A stretch of DNA of 14,686 nucleotides from Verrucomicrobiota bacterium (GTDB lineage: Bacteria; Verrucomicrobiota; Verrucomicrobiia; Chthoniobacterales; UBA10450), in contig QHPN01000100.1 of the NCBI GenBank assembly GCA_003219115.1, positions 1-14,686 of the forward strand, in the 5' to 3' direction. Shown one piece after another: positions 1 through 6,870 of the stretch. The position numbers and the translations under genes were made by a program. A model generated the notes under the pieces. It was not told where the DNA came from and searched no databases. It saw only the letters and a list, made by a program, of their open reading frames with translations. The first letter of the stretch is position 1. Each line of letters opens with the position of its first letter.

Positions 1-56
1 AAGAGTCCGCGATTGCTGACTTGCCTCTGACTTCGGCCGGAGTTAGACGTGGTATT

Positions 57-897
57 ATGGCCTCAAATAATTATGCCCATCCGGAAGCGCTAGTAGATAC
101 CGACTGGCTGACGCAGCATTTGAAAGACGACGGCATTCGCATTGTCGAATCGAACGAAGACATTTTGCTCTACGACACCGGACATATTCCCGGCGCCGTT
201 CACATCGACTGGCGAGCCGATCTGCAAGATCCCGTCATTCGAGATTATATTCAGCCGGACAAATTTGCAGAGCTGTGCAGCCGGCATGGCATCACGCCGG
301 AAACGACCTGCATTTTTTACGGCGACAAATCTAATTGGTGGGCTTGTTACGCCCTGTGGGCATTCCGATTGTTCGGACACGACAAGGTAAAGATTCTCAA
401 CGGCGGCCGGGACAAATGGAAAGCGGAAGGCCGCGAGATGACACGCGAAGTTCCGAAATATCCGCGCACAAATTATCCGATACCGAATTCGGGCGTTTGC
501 AGAGGAGGCGTTGGCGCAAAGCAAGGCGAAGAAACCGTTGATCGATGTGCGTTCACCCGGCGAATACAAGGGCGAGATCACGCATATGCCGGAGTATCCA
601 CAGGAAGGCGTCTTGCGCGGTGGTCACATTCCAGGGGCGAAAAGTGTGCCTTGGAAAACGGCGGTGAAGGACGACGCCACCTTTAAACCTGCGGCCGAAC
701 TCGAGAAGATTTACGTGCAGGGTTGCGGCGTAAATCCGAACACCGATACCATTGTTTATTGCCGGATCGGCGAACGCTCCAGTCACACCTGGTTTGTTCT
801 CACGTACCTGCTCGGGCTGAATAATGTCCGCAATTACGACGGTTCGTGGACGGAGTGGGGCAATCGCGTCGGCATGCCGATCGAAAAGAGCGCATGA
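57..897 (+). pseudogene. Thiosulfate sulfurtransferase (two-domain rhodanese), frameshifted
   Basis: Rhodanese of the CysA/SseA type, expected to transfer sulfane sulfur from thiosulfate to a thiol or cyanide in the cytoplasm. The N-terminal, non-catalytic domain reads from the ATG at 57 (MASNNY...) and carries the family signatures DTGHIPGAVHIDWR and NGGRDKWK. The catalytic domain reads in a different frame and contains IDVRSPGEY, GHIPGAKSVPW and the active-site loop YCRIGERSSH, with the catalytic Cys, ending at the TGA at 895-897. The switch falls between about 477 and 490: the first frame runs out after TNYPIPN, while the second resumes as IRAFAEEAL, the usual start of the second domain. 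From remembered homologues the linker is also several residues short, so a small deletion not divisible by three is likelier than a single-base error. The 5' start was chosen at 57 because the upstream TTG at 21 adds no conserved residues. No slippery heptamer is visible. It could be an assembly error, or the two domains could be made separately. Confidence 0.85.
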
Positions 898-901
898 GTT
901 G

Positions 902-969
902 AATGTGGGAGGGACTTCAGTGTCCCGGCCGGCGGCAAGATGTCGCGGCGCTGAGGCCGCTCCCACATT
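902..969. repeat. Imperfect palindromic element between convergent genes
   Basis: The outer arms AATGTGGGAG (902-911) and CTCCCACATT (960-969) are perfect inverted complements. The inner arms continue with about 18 of 25 matching positions, several mismatches being compatible with G-U pairs in RNA. The interior is rich in GGCCGGCGGC-like words. The element fills almost the whole gap between the plus-strand sulfurtransferase and the minus-strand sulfite oxidase gene. It looks like a dispersed REP-like element. A bidirectional terminator role is possible from position, but there is no T-tract. Confidence 0.7.
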
Positions 970-974
970 GCGAC

Positions 975-2015
975 CTAACGCGCCTCGACCTCGATCGGCA
1001 GGCAATGGCTGATCATGTAGGTGCCAGCATCAGCATTTCGTTCCATCGACTGAACCCGACCGCGTGAATCCGTGGCGCGTGCCATCAGCGTGTAATTGCC
1101 TGGCGCGCGGGCTTTCCACTCAAATTCCCACAGACGCCACGCATTTTCAGTCGCGTCGCCGTTGAGAGTCGCTTCGCTCCACGATTTGCCGCCATCGCAG
1201 CTGATCTCTACCTTGGTAACGACTGCCGCGGCCGTCCAGGCCGCGCCTCGAACGTCATACTTTGAATTCGCAGAAATGACTTCGTTGTTACCCGGTCGCG
1301 CGATTTCCGCTTTCACCTGCATCTCAGCTAACGGGACAAGGACCGGTCCGTTCTCGTCGCGCTTCCAATAGGCGTAGTCGATTGACTGATAGTAACCATT
1401 GAATGGCTGATCGGTGACAATGAGTCGATGAAGCCATTTGACCGACGCCATCCCGTACCAGCCGGGCACGACAGCGCGCAGCGGAAAACCGTGCGCGCCG
1501 GCAAGCGGCTCCCCATTCATGGCGAAAGCCAGCAACACATCATCCATTGCTTTCTCGACCGGCACACTACGTGCGAAATTCACTTTCCCAGCCGGTCGCG
1601 GCAGCTCCGCAATCGTTCCATTGTCCGCGCCTTCAAAGATAATTTCATGCGCATTATCCGAAATCTGGGCGCGTTCCAGCACGTCGCGCAGCCTCACGCC
1701 AGTCCATTCCGCGTTTCCGACAGCCCCGAGTTCCCATTGCACACCTTTGACTTTCGGGACCAGAAACACCCGGCTGTTCCCGGCACACTCCAGCGTTGCC
1801 AAGATCGTATGCGCCGGCATCTCGCGTAACTCGTCCAGTGTCAGCTCGAACGGGCGCCCGACCTTGCCTTCCACTTTTAAACGCCATTCGCGCTCGTTGA
1901 TTTTCGGGATCGGAAAATGGCAGCGAACATAAAAGAGCTCCGTCGGTGTGACGAAGCTTTCGAGCGCACCGAACGGCATCTCGAGATTCGGCGGTTCCTT
2001 CTCCCGCGTGATCAT
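975..2015 (-). CDS. Sulfite oxidase family molybdopterin oxidoreductase
   Basis: Molybdenum-cofactor enzyme of the sulfite oxidase superfamily, 346 residues. The N-terminal moco-binding domain (about 20-220) contains TPTELFYVRCHFPIP, the LECAGNSR motif in which Cys77 should be the Mo ligand, AHGFPLRAVVPGWYG and SVKWLHR. The C-terminal part (about 228-346) has the immunoglobulin-like Mo-co dimerisation fold, with VEISCDGGKSWSEA and WRLWEFEW. No Tat or Sec signal precedes the conserved start region, so the protein is probably cytoplasmic, unlike periplasmic SorA; that is inference. The start at 2015 is the first ATG after the upstream gene's stop (2028-2030), leaving 12 bases between them and indicating co-transcription with the persulfide dioxygenase-like gene. 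The likely role is to oxidise the sulfite that enzyme produces to sulfate. The electron acceptor is not evident, as no cytochrome c gene lies nearby. A YedY-like reductase is less likely because of the dimerisation domain. Confidence 0.9.
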   Translation of the reverse strand: MITREKEPPNLEMPFGALESFVTPTELFYVRCHFPIPKINEREWRLKVEGKVGRPFELTLDELREMPAHTILATLECAGNSRVFLVPKVKGVQWELGAVGNAEWTGVRLRDVLERAQISDNAHEIIFEGADNGTIAELPRPAGKVNFARSVPVEKAMDDVLLAFAMNGEPLAGAHGFPLRAVVPGWYGMASVKWLHRLIVTDQPFNGYYQSIDYAYWKRDENGPVLVPLAEMQVKAEIARPGNNEVISANSKYDVRGAAWTAAAVVTKVEISCDGGKSWSEATLNGDATENAWRLWEFEWKARAPGNYTLMARATDSRGRVQSMERNADAGTYMISHCLPIEVEAR

Positions 2016-2027
2016 GTTCGAGCGGAA

Positions 2028-3443
2028 CTACGCTGCTTTTTCCTGGGCCGCGTTACGATCGACCGGATACCGCGCCTCTCTCCAGGCGTGCCAGCTGCCG
2101 GGAACATTACACACATCGGTAAATCCTTCCGCTTTCAAAATGCTGGCGGCGATGCTGGCGCGATAACCGCTAGCGCAGTAAACCGCTGTCGGCTTCGACC
2201 TATCCAATTCGCCAAGGCGCTTCCACAATTCAGACAGAAAAATGTGGCGTGCACGCGGGACGTGGCCACCCTTCCACTCGCGATTCGAACGCACATCGAC
2301 GATTTGCAATTCGGGGCCGGCATCTTTCAATTCGTGTACGCTCATCTGCGTAATTTGCGCAAACGGATAAGCGGCGTTGTCCCACGCTTTCATTCCCCCC
2401 ACGAGGTAGCCTGCGAATTTGGTGAAGCCGGTGCGAATAAACAGGCGCACGATTTCATCAACATCATCGTCCTTCTCCAGCACGAGCAAGATCGGTTGTT
2501 CGGGATCGAGCAAGGAGCCAGCCCAGATCGAAAGCATGGGTGACCCGCCAATATTTAACGCGCCGGGAATATGTGCGGCGCCAAAAGCGAGCATCGTCCG
2601 GGTATCGACCAGAACGCCCGCTCGCTGGTCGACTGCCTTTTTGAATGCCTTGGGCGGTAAACCGGCAACGCGCGGTAACCCTCCCAGCACTTCCGGACCT
2701 TCCGCGTTCACCTTTTTCATCCGCGGATAATATTTCGGGATGGGCGGCGCGGTGGAGACGGCAAACCGGGTGAACGATTCTTCATCTTTAAACTGCAAAA
2801 AAGGATTAAGTGGTCGCTCGTAACCGATGGTGCTGTTTAAGCGGTCACCAATTTCTGCCCCGCAAGGCGACCCGCTGCCGTGCGCCGGATAAATGATAAC
2901 GCTGTCGGGCAGCTTCATATAAAAGTCGCGCAGGGTGTGAAATTGCTGAGCCGCGAGTTTGCCGGTCTCCTTCTCCCCCAGCAGATCCGGGCGGCCCGCC
3001 GAATTGACGAAAAGCGAATCGCCACTCAAAACCCCCCACGGAACCTCGGGATGTTCCGTGTCCGCCAACAAATAGGAAACGTGCTCAGGAGTGTGGCCGG
3101 GAGTATGCCGTGCCGTGATGATCACGGAACCGAGGTTGAAAGTGTCACCATCAGAGACTTTTTCGTTTTCGAAACCGTAATGCGCACCTCCTTCGTGACT
3201 GACGTAAATCTTCGCCGACTCAACCCGGCCCTGAAGCTCCCGCGCTCCGCTAACGAGATCTGCATGAATATGAGTTTCGAAGATATGGGCAATGGCGACG
3301 TTTTTTGCACGCGCCAATTCCAAATAAACGTCAATGTCTGCTCGTGGATCGAAGACCGCTGCGATGCCTTCTTCGTCATCGCCGATTAAGTAAGAAATTT
3401 CAGCCAACCCTTCCGTTTCAATCGTTTCAAAGACCAATGACAT
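2028..3443 (-). CDS. CstB-like persulfide dioxygenase with pseudo-rhodanese and rhodanese domains
   Basis: Fusion protein of 471 residues. The N-terminal metallo-beta-lactamase fold domain (about 1-245) is ETHE1/persulfide-dioxygenase-like: ETHIHADLVSG supplies His58, His60 and Asp62, HTPGHTPEH supplies His117, GDSLFVNSAGRPDLL supplies Asp142, and PAHGSG supplies His188. A first rhodanese-like domain (about 265-362) has the fold signatures VLVDTR and AAHIPGALNI but no Cys at the catalytic loop, which reads LVLEKDDDVD. A second (about 366-462) has VDVRSNREW and the loop YCASGYRAS with Cys423. This order matches the known CstB architecture. Expected activity is oxidation of low-molecular-weight persulfides to sulfite, with the rhodanese domain forming thiosulfate. 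It heads an operon with the sulfite oxidase family gene 12 bases downstream. The ATG at 3443 has a purine-rich AGAGG only two bases upstream, so initiation may be weak or leaderless. Confidence 0.9.
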   Translation of the reverse strand: MSLVFETIETEGLAEISYLIGDDEEGIAAVFDPRADIDVYLELARAKNVAIAHIFETHIHADLVSGARELQGRVESAKIYVSHEGGAHYGFENEKVSDGDTFNLGSVIITARHTPGHTPEHVSYLLADTEHPEVPWGVLSGDSLFVNSAGRPDLLGEKETGKLAAQQFHTLRDFYMKLPDSVIIYPAHGSGSPCGAEIGDRLNSTIGYERPLNPFLQFKDEESFTRFAVSTAPPIPKYYPRMKKVNAEGPEVLGGLPRVAGLPPKAFKKAVDQRAGVLVDTRTMLAFGAAHIPGALNIGGSPMLSIWAGSLLDPEQPILLVLEKDDDVDEIVRLFIRTGFTKFAGYLVGGMKAWDNAAYPFAQITQMSVHELKDAGPELQIVDVRSNREWKGGHVPRARHIFLSELWKRLGELDRSKPTAVYCASGYRASIAASILKAEGFTDVCNVPGSWHAWREARYPVDRNAAQEKAA

Positions 3444-3451
3444 AACCTCTA

Positions 3452-3481
3452 ACTATACCGCCGAGGCTCCGATCCAAGCAA
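3452..3481 (-). promoter_or_regulatory. Possible sigma-70-like promoter of the persulfide dioxygenase operon
   Basis: On the minus strand TTGCTT (3476-3481) and TATAGT (3452-3457) are separated by 18 bases. The -10 word differs from consensus at one position; the -35 is a poor match. The start of transcription would fall close to the ATG at 3443, implying a very short or absent leader. Position fits, but sigma factor preferences in this organism are unknown. Confidence 0.3.
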
Positions 3482-3555
3482 GCCGCGGCAAAGAAAAACA
3501 ATGCGTCGCTCGCTTGATTGGCGCATTATTGGTATGGTTGGTTGATTTCCCTGAG

Positions 3556-4230
3556 ATGCGAATTCTCTTGATCGAAGATGAAAAGAAGACCGCGGCTTAT
3601 CTGGCTAAGGGTCTGGGCGAAGCGGGCTTTCAAGCTACGACGGCGGGAGACGGCGACACCGGCTTGGAAGTCGCGCTGAGCAGATCGTTCGACCTCCTTA
3701 TTGTCGACGTGATGCTGCCGAAAAGAGATGGTTGGTCGATTGTATCGACACTGAAGAGAAAGGAAATTCGCACACCTATTCTTTTGTTAACTGCACGTGA
3801 TAGTGTCCGTGACCGGGTAAAAGGACTCGAGCTCGGTGCCGACGATTATCTGGTCAAGCCGTTTGCCTTTTCCGAATTACTAGCAAGGGTGCGATCGGTC
3901 TTGCGTCGTTCCCAAAGCGTGCAGTCGCCGGAGCAGTTGCGCATTCACGACCTGGAGATTGACACCCGCCGCCACAAGGCCTGTCGCGCCGGGGCCCCGC
4001 TTAACCTTACTTCCAAGGAGTTCTTGCTGCTGGCCTATTTAGTCCGGAATGCGGGTGAAGTGGTGTCGCGCAACGAAATTGCGAACCAAATTTGGGACAT
4101 CAATTTTCCCATTAACACGAATGTCGTCGATGTAATGGTGCGGCGCTTACGAGCGAAAGTGGACGACCCGTTCAAAGACAAACTGGTGCGAACCATTCGC
4201 GGCGTCGGTTATGTTCTTAAGTCAGACTAG
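3556..4230 (+). CDS. OmpR/CusR-family response regulator
   Basis: Two-component response regulator of 224 residues. The receiver domain (1 to about 120) has the acidic pair in LLIEDEKK (Glu7, Asp8), the phospho-acceptor Asp51 in DLLIVDVMLP, the Thr switch in LLLTARD and the conserved Lys in GADDYLVKPF. The C-terminal winged-helix DNA-binding domain (about 130-222) has LNLTSKEFLLLAYLVRNAGEV and VVDVMVRRLRAKVDD, then the terminal RTIRGVGYVL typical of the family. The ATG at 3556 was chosen because the receiver begins exactly there (MRILLIEDE); the reading frame is open upstream to a TTG at 3514 but those residues are not conserved. It is transcribed divergently from the sulfur operon and precedes its cognate kinase. 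Closest remembered relatives are heavy-metal (copper/silver) regulators, but no metal-efflux gene is in the window, so the signal is unknown. Confidence 0.93.
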   Translation: MRILLIEDEKKTAAYLAKGLGEAGFQATTAGDGDTGLEVALSRSFDLLIVDVMLPKRDGWSIVSTLKRKEIRTPILLLTARDSVRDRVKGLELGADDYLVKPFAFSELLARVRSVLRRSQSVQSPEQLRIHDLEIDTRRHKACRAGAPLNLTSKEFLLLAYLVRNAGEVVSRNEIANQIWDINFPINTNVVDVMVRRLRAKVDDPFKDKLVRTIRGVGYVLKSD

Positions 4231-4236
4231 GAGACT

Positions 4237-4390
4237 GTTGAAAACCCTCATCCTAACCTTCTCCCAGTCGGAGAAGGAACGTTGTTGGCGATCGGACGAT
4301 CCAAAACTGAGCGCGGGTTCCTCTTTCGCTCTCTCCCGTTGGGGGAGACGCATCCCGCGCATGCGGGAGCAGTGAGGGCAGTTCTTCAAC
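4237..4390. repeat. Composite hairpin-rich repeat element between regulator and kinase
   Basis: Ends are inverted: GTTGAA then CCCTCA (4237-4250) against TGAGGG (4373-4378) and TTCAAC (4385-4390), with a small length difference between the arms. Inside are three short perfect hairpins: CCTTCTCC/GGAGAAGG (4257-4277), TCTCCC/GGGAGA (4332-4348) and TCCCGC/GCGGGA (4353-4368). The left part resembles the common dispersed words CCTCA-CCTAAC-CTCTCCC-GGGAGAGG. It looks like a miniature mobile or REP-type element sitting between the regulator stop (4230) and the kinase membrane segment. Confidence 0.6.
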
Positions 4391-5808
4391 GAGCATCTGG
4401 GCCGCGGTCGATCGCATCGCAGCTTGTCCTTCTCTTTACTCTGGCGGCAACGCTCCTTCTCTTCTGCGGACTTGGCGCCTTCTACTTGATTGTGGTTCGG
4501 CACGCATTCGAAGAAGATAATGAATTTCTCGCTGACCGGGTATCCGCGTTGGAAAGGGAATTGAGCCAGAGCGGCGGATTGGACCGCTTAACCGCGACAT
4601 TGCGAAGTGCGCCCGAGAACGCGGTGGAGGCCTACTGGGTGCGAGTAATTAATCCGAGCGGGAATATTATCGCGGAAACGCCGCAAATGAGCGATTTCCT
4701 GCCGCCGTCTGTTTTTCCCAGCCCGATGGCCGCGTCTTCGCCGTTCAATCCCAAGAATTATCGAATAGGCAGGAAACTGTTTTCGCTGGTAGCGACAAGC
4801 GAGGAAACGGACGGTCAACCCTACCTTCTCCAGGTTGCGCAGGATCGATCAAGCGACAAACAATTCGTCACGCAATTTGCTCTCGTTCTGGGCGGCGCTT
4901 TGCTTCTCGGGATTGTGGTGTCGGCCATGATTGCCATCGCGGTGACGAAACGCGGCTTGTGGCCCTTGCAGCAAATGACGCAATCACTCGAACGCATCGA
5001 CCCGAACCATCTTAACGAACGCCTCGCCAGGGCGACATGGCCGCGCGAGCTTCAGCCGGTCGCGACTGCTTTCGACGAGATGCTGGCGCGCTTGGAAGAT
5101 TCCTTTACCCGTCTCTCTCAATTCTCCGCGGATTTGGCGCACGAGCTTCGTACGCCTATTTCAAATATCCGCGGAGAAGCCGAAGTTACCCTAACCCGAC
5201 CACGCACCTCGGAAGACTACCGTAATGTCATTGAGTCAATTACGGGTGAATGTGAAAGGCTTTCCGGAATAGTCGAGAACCTCCTGTTTCTCGCTCACGC
5301 AGAAGCCGCCGATCGCCAGATCGAAAAAGATATTTTTCCGGCACGACCAGCCATTGAAAAGATCGCATCCTACTATCGCACGATCGCGGAAGAGCGAGGT
5401 ATCTCCATCGCCAATGAAGGCGAAGGCGACGTCTATGCCGACCCTCTGCTGTTCGATCGGGCCTTGAGCAACCTTCTCGACAACGCATTACGATTCACTT
5501 CCGACCGGGGGAAAATTACGATTAGGAGCCAAAGCAAGGATGGTCGAACGGAGCTGGCGGTGGAAGATACCGGTTGTGGAATCGCGCCTCAGCACCTCTC
5601 ACGTATCTTCGATCGCTTCTATCGAGTTGATTCATCGCGCAGCTCCAAAGGGACCGGCCTGGGTTTGGCCTTGGTGAAATCCATCACCGATCTGCATGGT
5701 GGTTCCGCCACGGCAACAAGCGAGCTTAACCGCGGCACGACTGTCACTCTTACTTTCCCGGCGCAGAATAGCTCTGTCGCAGAGAACAAGCTGCCCGTCC
5801 CGTTATAA
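4372..5808 (+). CDS. CusS-like heavy-metal-type sensor histidine kinase
   Basis: Membrane sensor kinase, 478 residues counted from the GTG at 4372. Segments in order: TM1 (about 16-42), a periplasmic sensor region of about 130 residues, TM2 (about 171-191), a HAMP linker (about 193-245), the H-box FSADLAHELRTPIS with phospho-acceptor His257, the N-box ALSNLLDNALRF, the G1 box VEDTGCGI, the F-box IFDRFYRVD and the G2 box KGTGLGLALV. This is the domain order of CusS/heavy-metal sensor kinases and it follows its partner regulator. The start is uncertain: no ATG lies in frame before TM1. The GTG at 4372 has GGGAG only two bases upstream and lies inside the repeat at 4237-4390; TTG codons at 4282/4285 are the alternative. 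The first roughly seven residues therefore appear to be repeat-derived. No metal-transport gene is adjacent. Confidence 0.9.
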   Translation: MRAVLQRASGPRSIASQLVLLFTLAATLLLFCGLGAFYLIVVRHAFEEDNEFLADRVSALERELSQSGGLDRLTATLRSAPENAVEAYWVRVINPSGNIIAETPQMSDFLPPSVFPSPMAASSPFNPKNYRIGRKLFSLVATSEETDGQPYLLQVAQDRSSDKQFVTQFALVLGGALLLGIVVSAMIAIAVTKRGLWPLQQMTQSLERIDPNHLNERLARATWPRELQPVATAFDEMLARLEDSFTRLSQFSADLAHELRTPISNIRGEAEVTLTRPRTSEDYRNVIESITGECERLSGIVENLLFLAHAEAADRQIEKDIFPARPAIEKIASYYRTIAEERGISIANEGEGDVYADPLLFDRALSNLLDNALRFTSDRGKITIRSQSKDGRTELAVEDTGCGIAPQHLSRIFDRFYRVDSSRSSKGTGLGLALVKSITDLHGGSATATSELNRGTTVTLTFPAQNSSVAENKLPVPL

Positions 5809-5852
5809 AATCACGTTGCCAACAAGATGTTTGTCGGAGGAGGTTTAATCAG

Positions 5853-5990
5853 ATTAAGATCAACGTCTTATTGTCGTTAGTTGCAGCCACTGTCAGCGCA
5901 GCCGGCGTCGCATTAAACACGGAGCGGATTGATCAGTTGAGTGTGACCGCTCTGCACAACCATTTCTTCTTCGACCATCCCAAAGTATCC
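5853..5990 (+). pseudogene. Remnant of a DUF1259 (LppY/LpqO-like) secreted protein gene
   Basis: A strong GGAGGAGG Shine-Dalgarno sequence (5836-5843) stands nine bases before an ATT codon that occupies the expected start position. The frame then reads IKINVLLSLVAATVSAAG, a Sec-type signal peptide, then VALNTERIDQL, which is the usual mature start of DUF1259 proteins. It jumps directly to SVTALHNHFFFDHPKV, the conserved His-containing segment normally found near the end of that domain. After this the similarity is lost, although the frame stays open to 6089. Seen in sequence: missing ATG and loss of the intervening domain, in frame. From memory of the family, roughly 80-100 residues are missing. 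The function of DUF1259 is unknown. This is most likely a dead copy left by deletion. An ATT start giving a short secreted peptide is possible but improbable. Confidence 0.65.
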
Positions 5991-6403
5991 AGAAAGCTCT
6001 GCCTGCTGGAACTGGGATACCGGCAAACCTCGCCCAAGTGTGGAGATAAGAGCGTCGGCTTCTGTTACAAGACGAGGGTAACGGCGTAACCATTTCACTC
6101 CAAGCAGGTTAAAACCACTTATCGATCTCTTGCGTTTGTTTCCGCTCGTCAATAGGTCGGACAAGCTTACAAACTTCTTATATTTGATGACGGAAGATGC
6201 CTGGCCAGTGAGTTTTTATTGGACGACTGTAAGTAGCTGGAAATGTGAGACATTGAATCTATTCTGGGTCTTTATTTGGCGCGTAAAAAGCCTCACTGGC
6301 ATGGCCGGTGCTTGTTTATCGTTACTGATTTCTCGCGCGGCGTGTTTAACTGCGTCCTGCTGCGGCGTTAGCAACGTGGCGCGCTGAGGAACTCCCCACG
6401 CTA
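5991..6403. other. Gene-poor, lower-GC stretch with no supported gene
   Basis: About 400 bases after the DUF1259 remnant. Open frames on both strands (for example 6130-6387 plus, 6216-6503 minus and 5913-6164 minus) have no recognisable motif, no good ribosome-binding site and atypical composition. AT content is higher than in neighbouring genes (such as around 6160-6280). No tRNA cloverleaf or repeat array was seen. It is probably decayed sequence. Confidence 0.5.
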
Positions 6404-6427
6404 GCCTCTCCCTGAAAAGGGAGAGGC
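6404..6427. repeat. Perfect 10-bp hairpin with GAAA loop (CTCTCCC-type element)
   Basis: GCCTCTCCCT (6404-6413) and AGGGAGAGGC (6418-6427) are perfect complements around GAAA, a GNRA-type tetraloop in RNA. The flanking words (CCCACGCTAG before, GAA after) resemble the left part of the element at 4245-4279, so the two are likely members of one dispersed family. No T-tract follows, so an intrinsic terminator is not well supported. Confidence 0.65.
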
Positions 6428-6601
6428 GAATGGGTGGACCAAAAGCTCGGCCGCTCCTGTCTCCCCCTACAATCTTAGCTTCAACCCTTCCATTCGGTTG
6501 CACCGCCAGAATTGCTCAGTGAAAAGCAACGCCCATCCTCTCATCAAGTGAACGGGGGAATTGTTGAATCAAACGCTGGCCACTCTACATTAGAGCCAGA
6601 A

Positions 6602-6817
6602 ATGCTCAATGCCATCCTAGGGGCGCTGAAATGGGGGGCGGTTGGTTTTGTGGTCACGTTTTTTCTCATGGTGATCTTCGAGGCTAGCCGGATTCACGAT
6701 GATATCCCGGTTCCTGAATTCAAACGTCGCCACACCACACGGACTGCCGTCGTGCTCTCTACGTTTGCCGGGATTCTCTCCGGCTTGGTCTGGTTGTTAG
6801 TACAACACTGGGACTAA
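6602..6817 (+). CDS. Small two-TM membrane protein, unknown function
   Basis: A 71-residue hydrophobic protein starting at the ATG at 6602. TM1 lies in ILGALKWGAVGFVVTFFLMV (about residues 4-24) and TM2 in TAVVLSTFAGILSGLVWLLV (about 48-68). They are joined by a charged loop containing EASRIHDDIPVPEFKRRH. The frame is open upstream to a TTG at 6512, but those 30 residues look unstructured and lie near repeat-rich DNA, so the ATG just before the hydrophobic segment is preferred. The ribosome-binding site is weak (GAG at about 6593). I do not recognise the family. It precedes the VOC gene by 53 bases in the same direction, so the two might share a transcript. Confidence 0.5.
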   Translation: MLNAILGALKWGAVGFVVTFFLMVIFEASRIHDDIPVPEFKRRHTTRTAVVLSTFAGILSGLVWLLVQHWD

Positions 6818-6870
6818 CTTTTTGGCGCCGGGCCATCTGTTTCTTTGATGGAACTCGATACGTTAGCAGA

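Noticed and set aside
483..511. Programmed ribosomal frameshift joining the two rhodanese halves
   Set aside because: No slippery heptamer, internal Shine-Dalgarno or pseudoknot is visible, and the linker is also shortened, so a mutation fits better.
90..581. Minus-strand open frame over the sulfurtransferase
   Set aside because: It is antisense to a well-conserved rhodanese domain and has no recognisable motif or ribosome-binding site.
553..1005. Minus-strand 150-residue open frame
   Set aside because: Its coding sequence runs through the palindromic repeat and antisense to the catalytic rhodanese domain; the composition is that of a shadow frame.
4282..4371. Longer N-terminus of the kinase from TTG codons at 4282/4285
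   Set aside because: These residues would be translated from the hairpin-rich repeat, have no ribosome-binding site, and do not resemble kinase N-termini.
5913..6164. Minus-strand 83-residue open frame
   Set aside because: It runs antisense through the DUF1259 remnant and has no recognisable domain or start signal.
6216..6503. Minus-strand 95-residue open frame
   Set aside because: It reads through the perfect hairpin repeat at 6404-6427 and shows no family motif.
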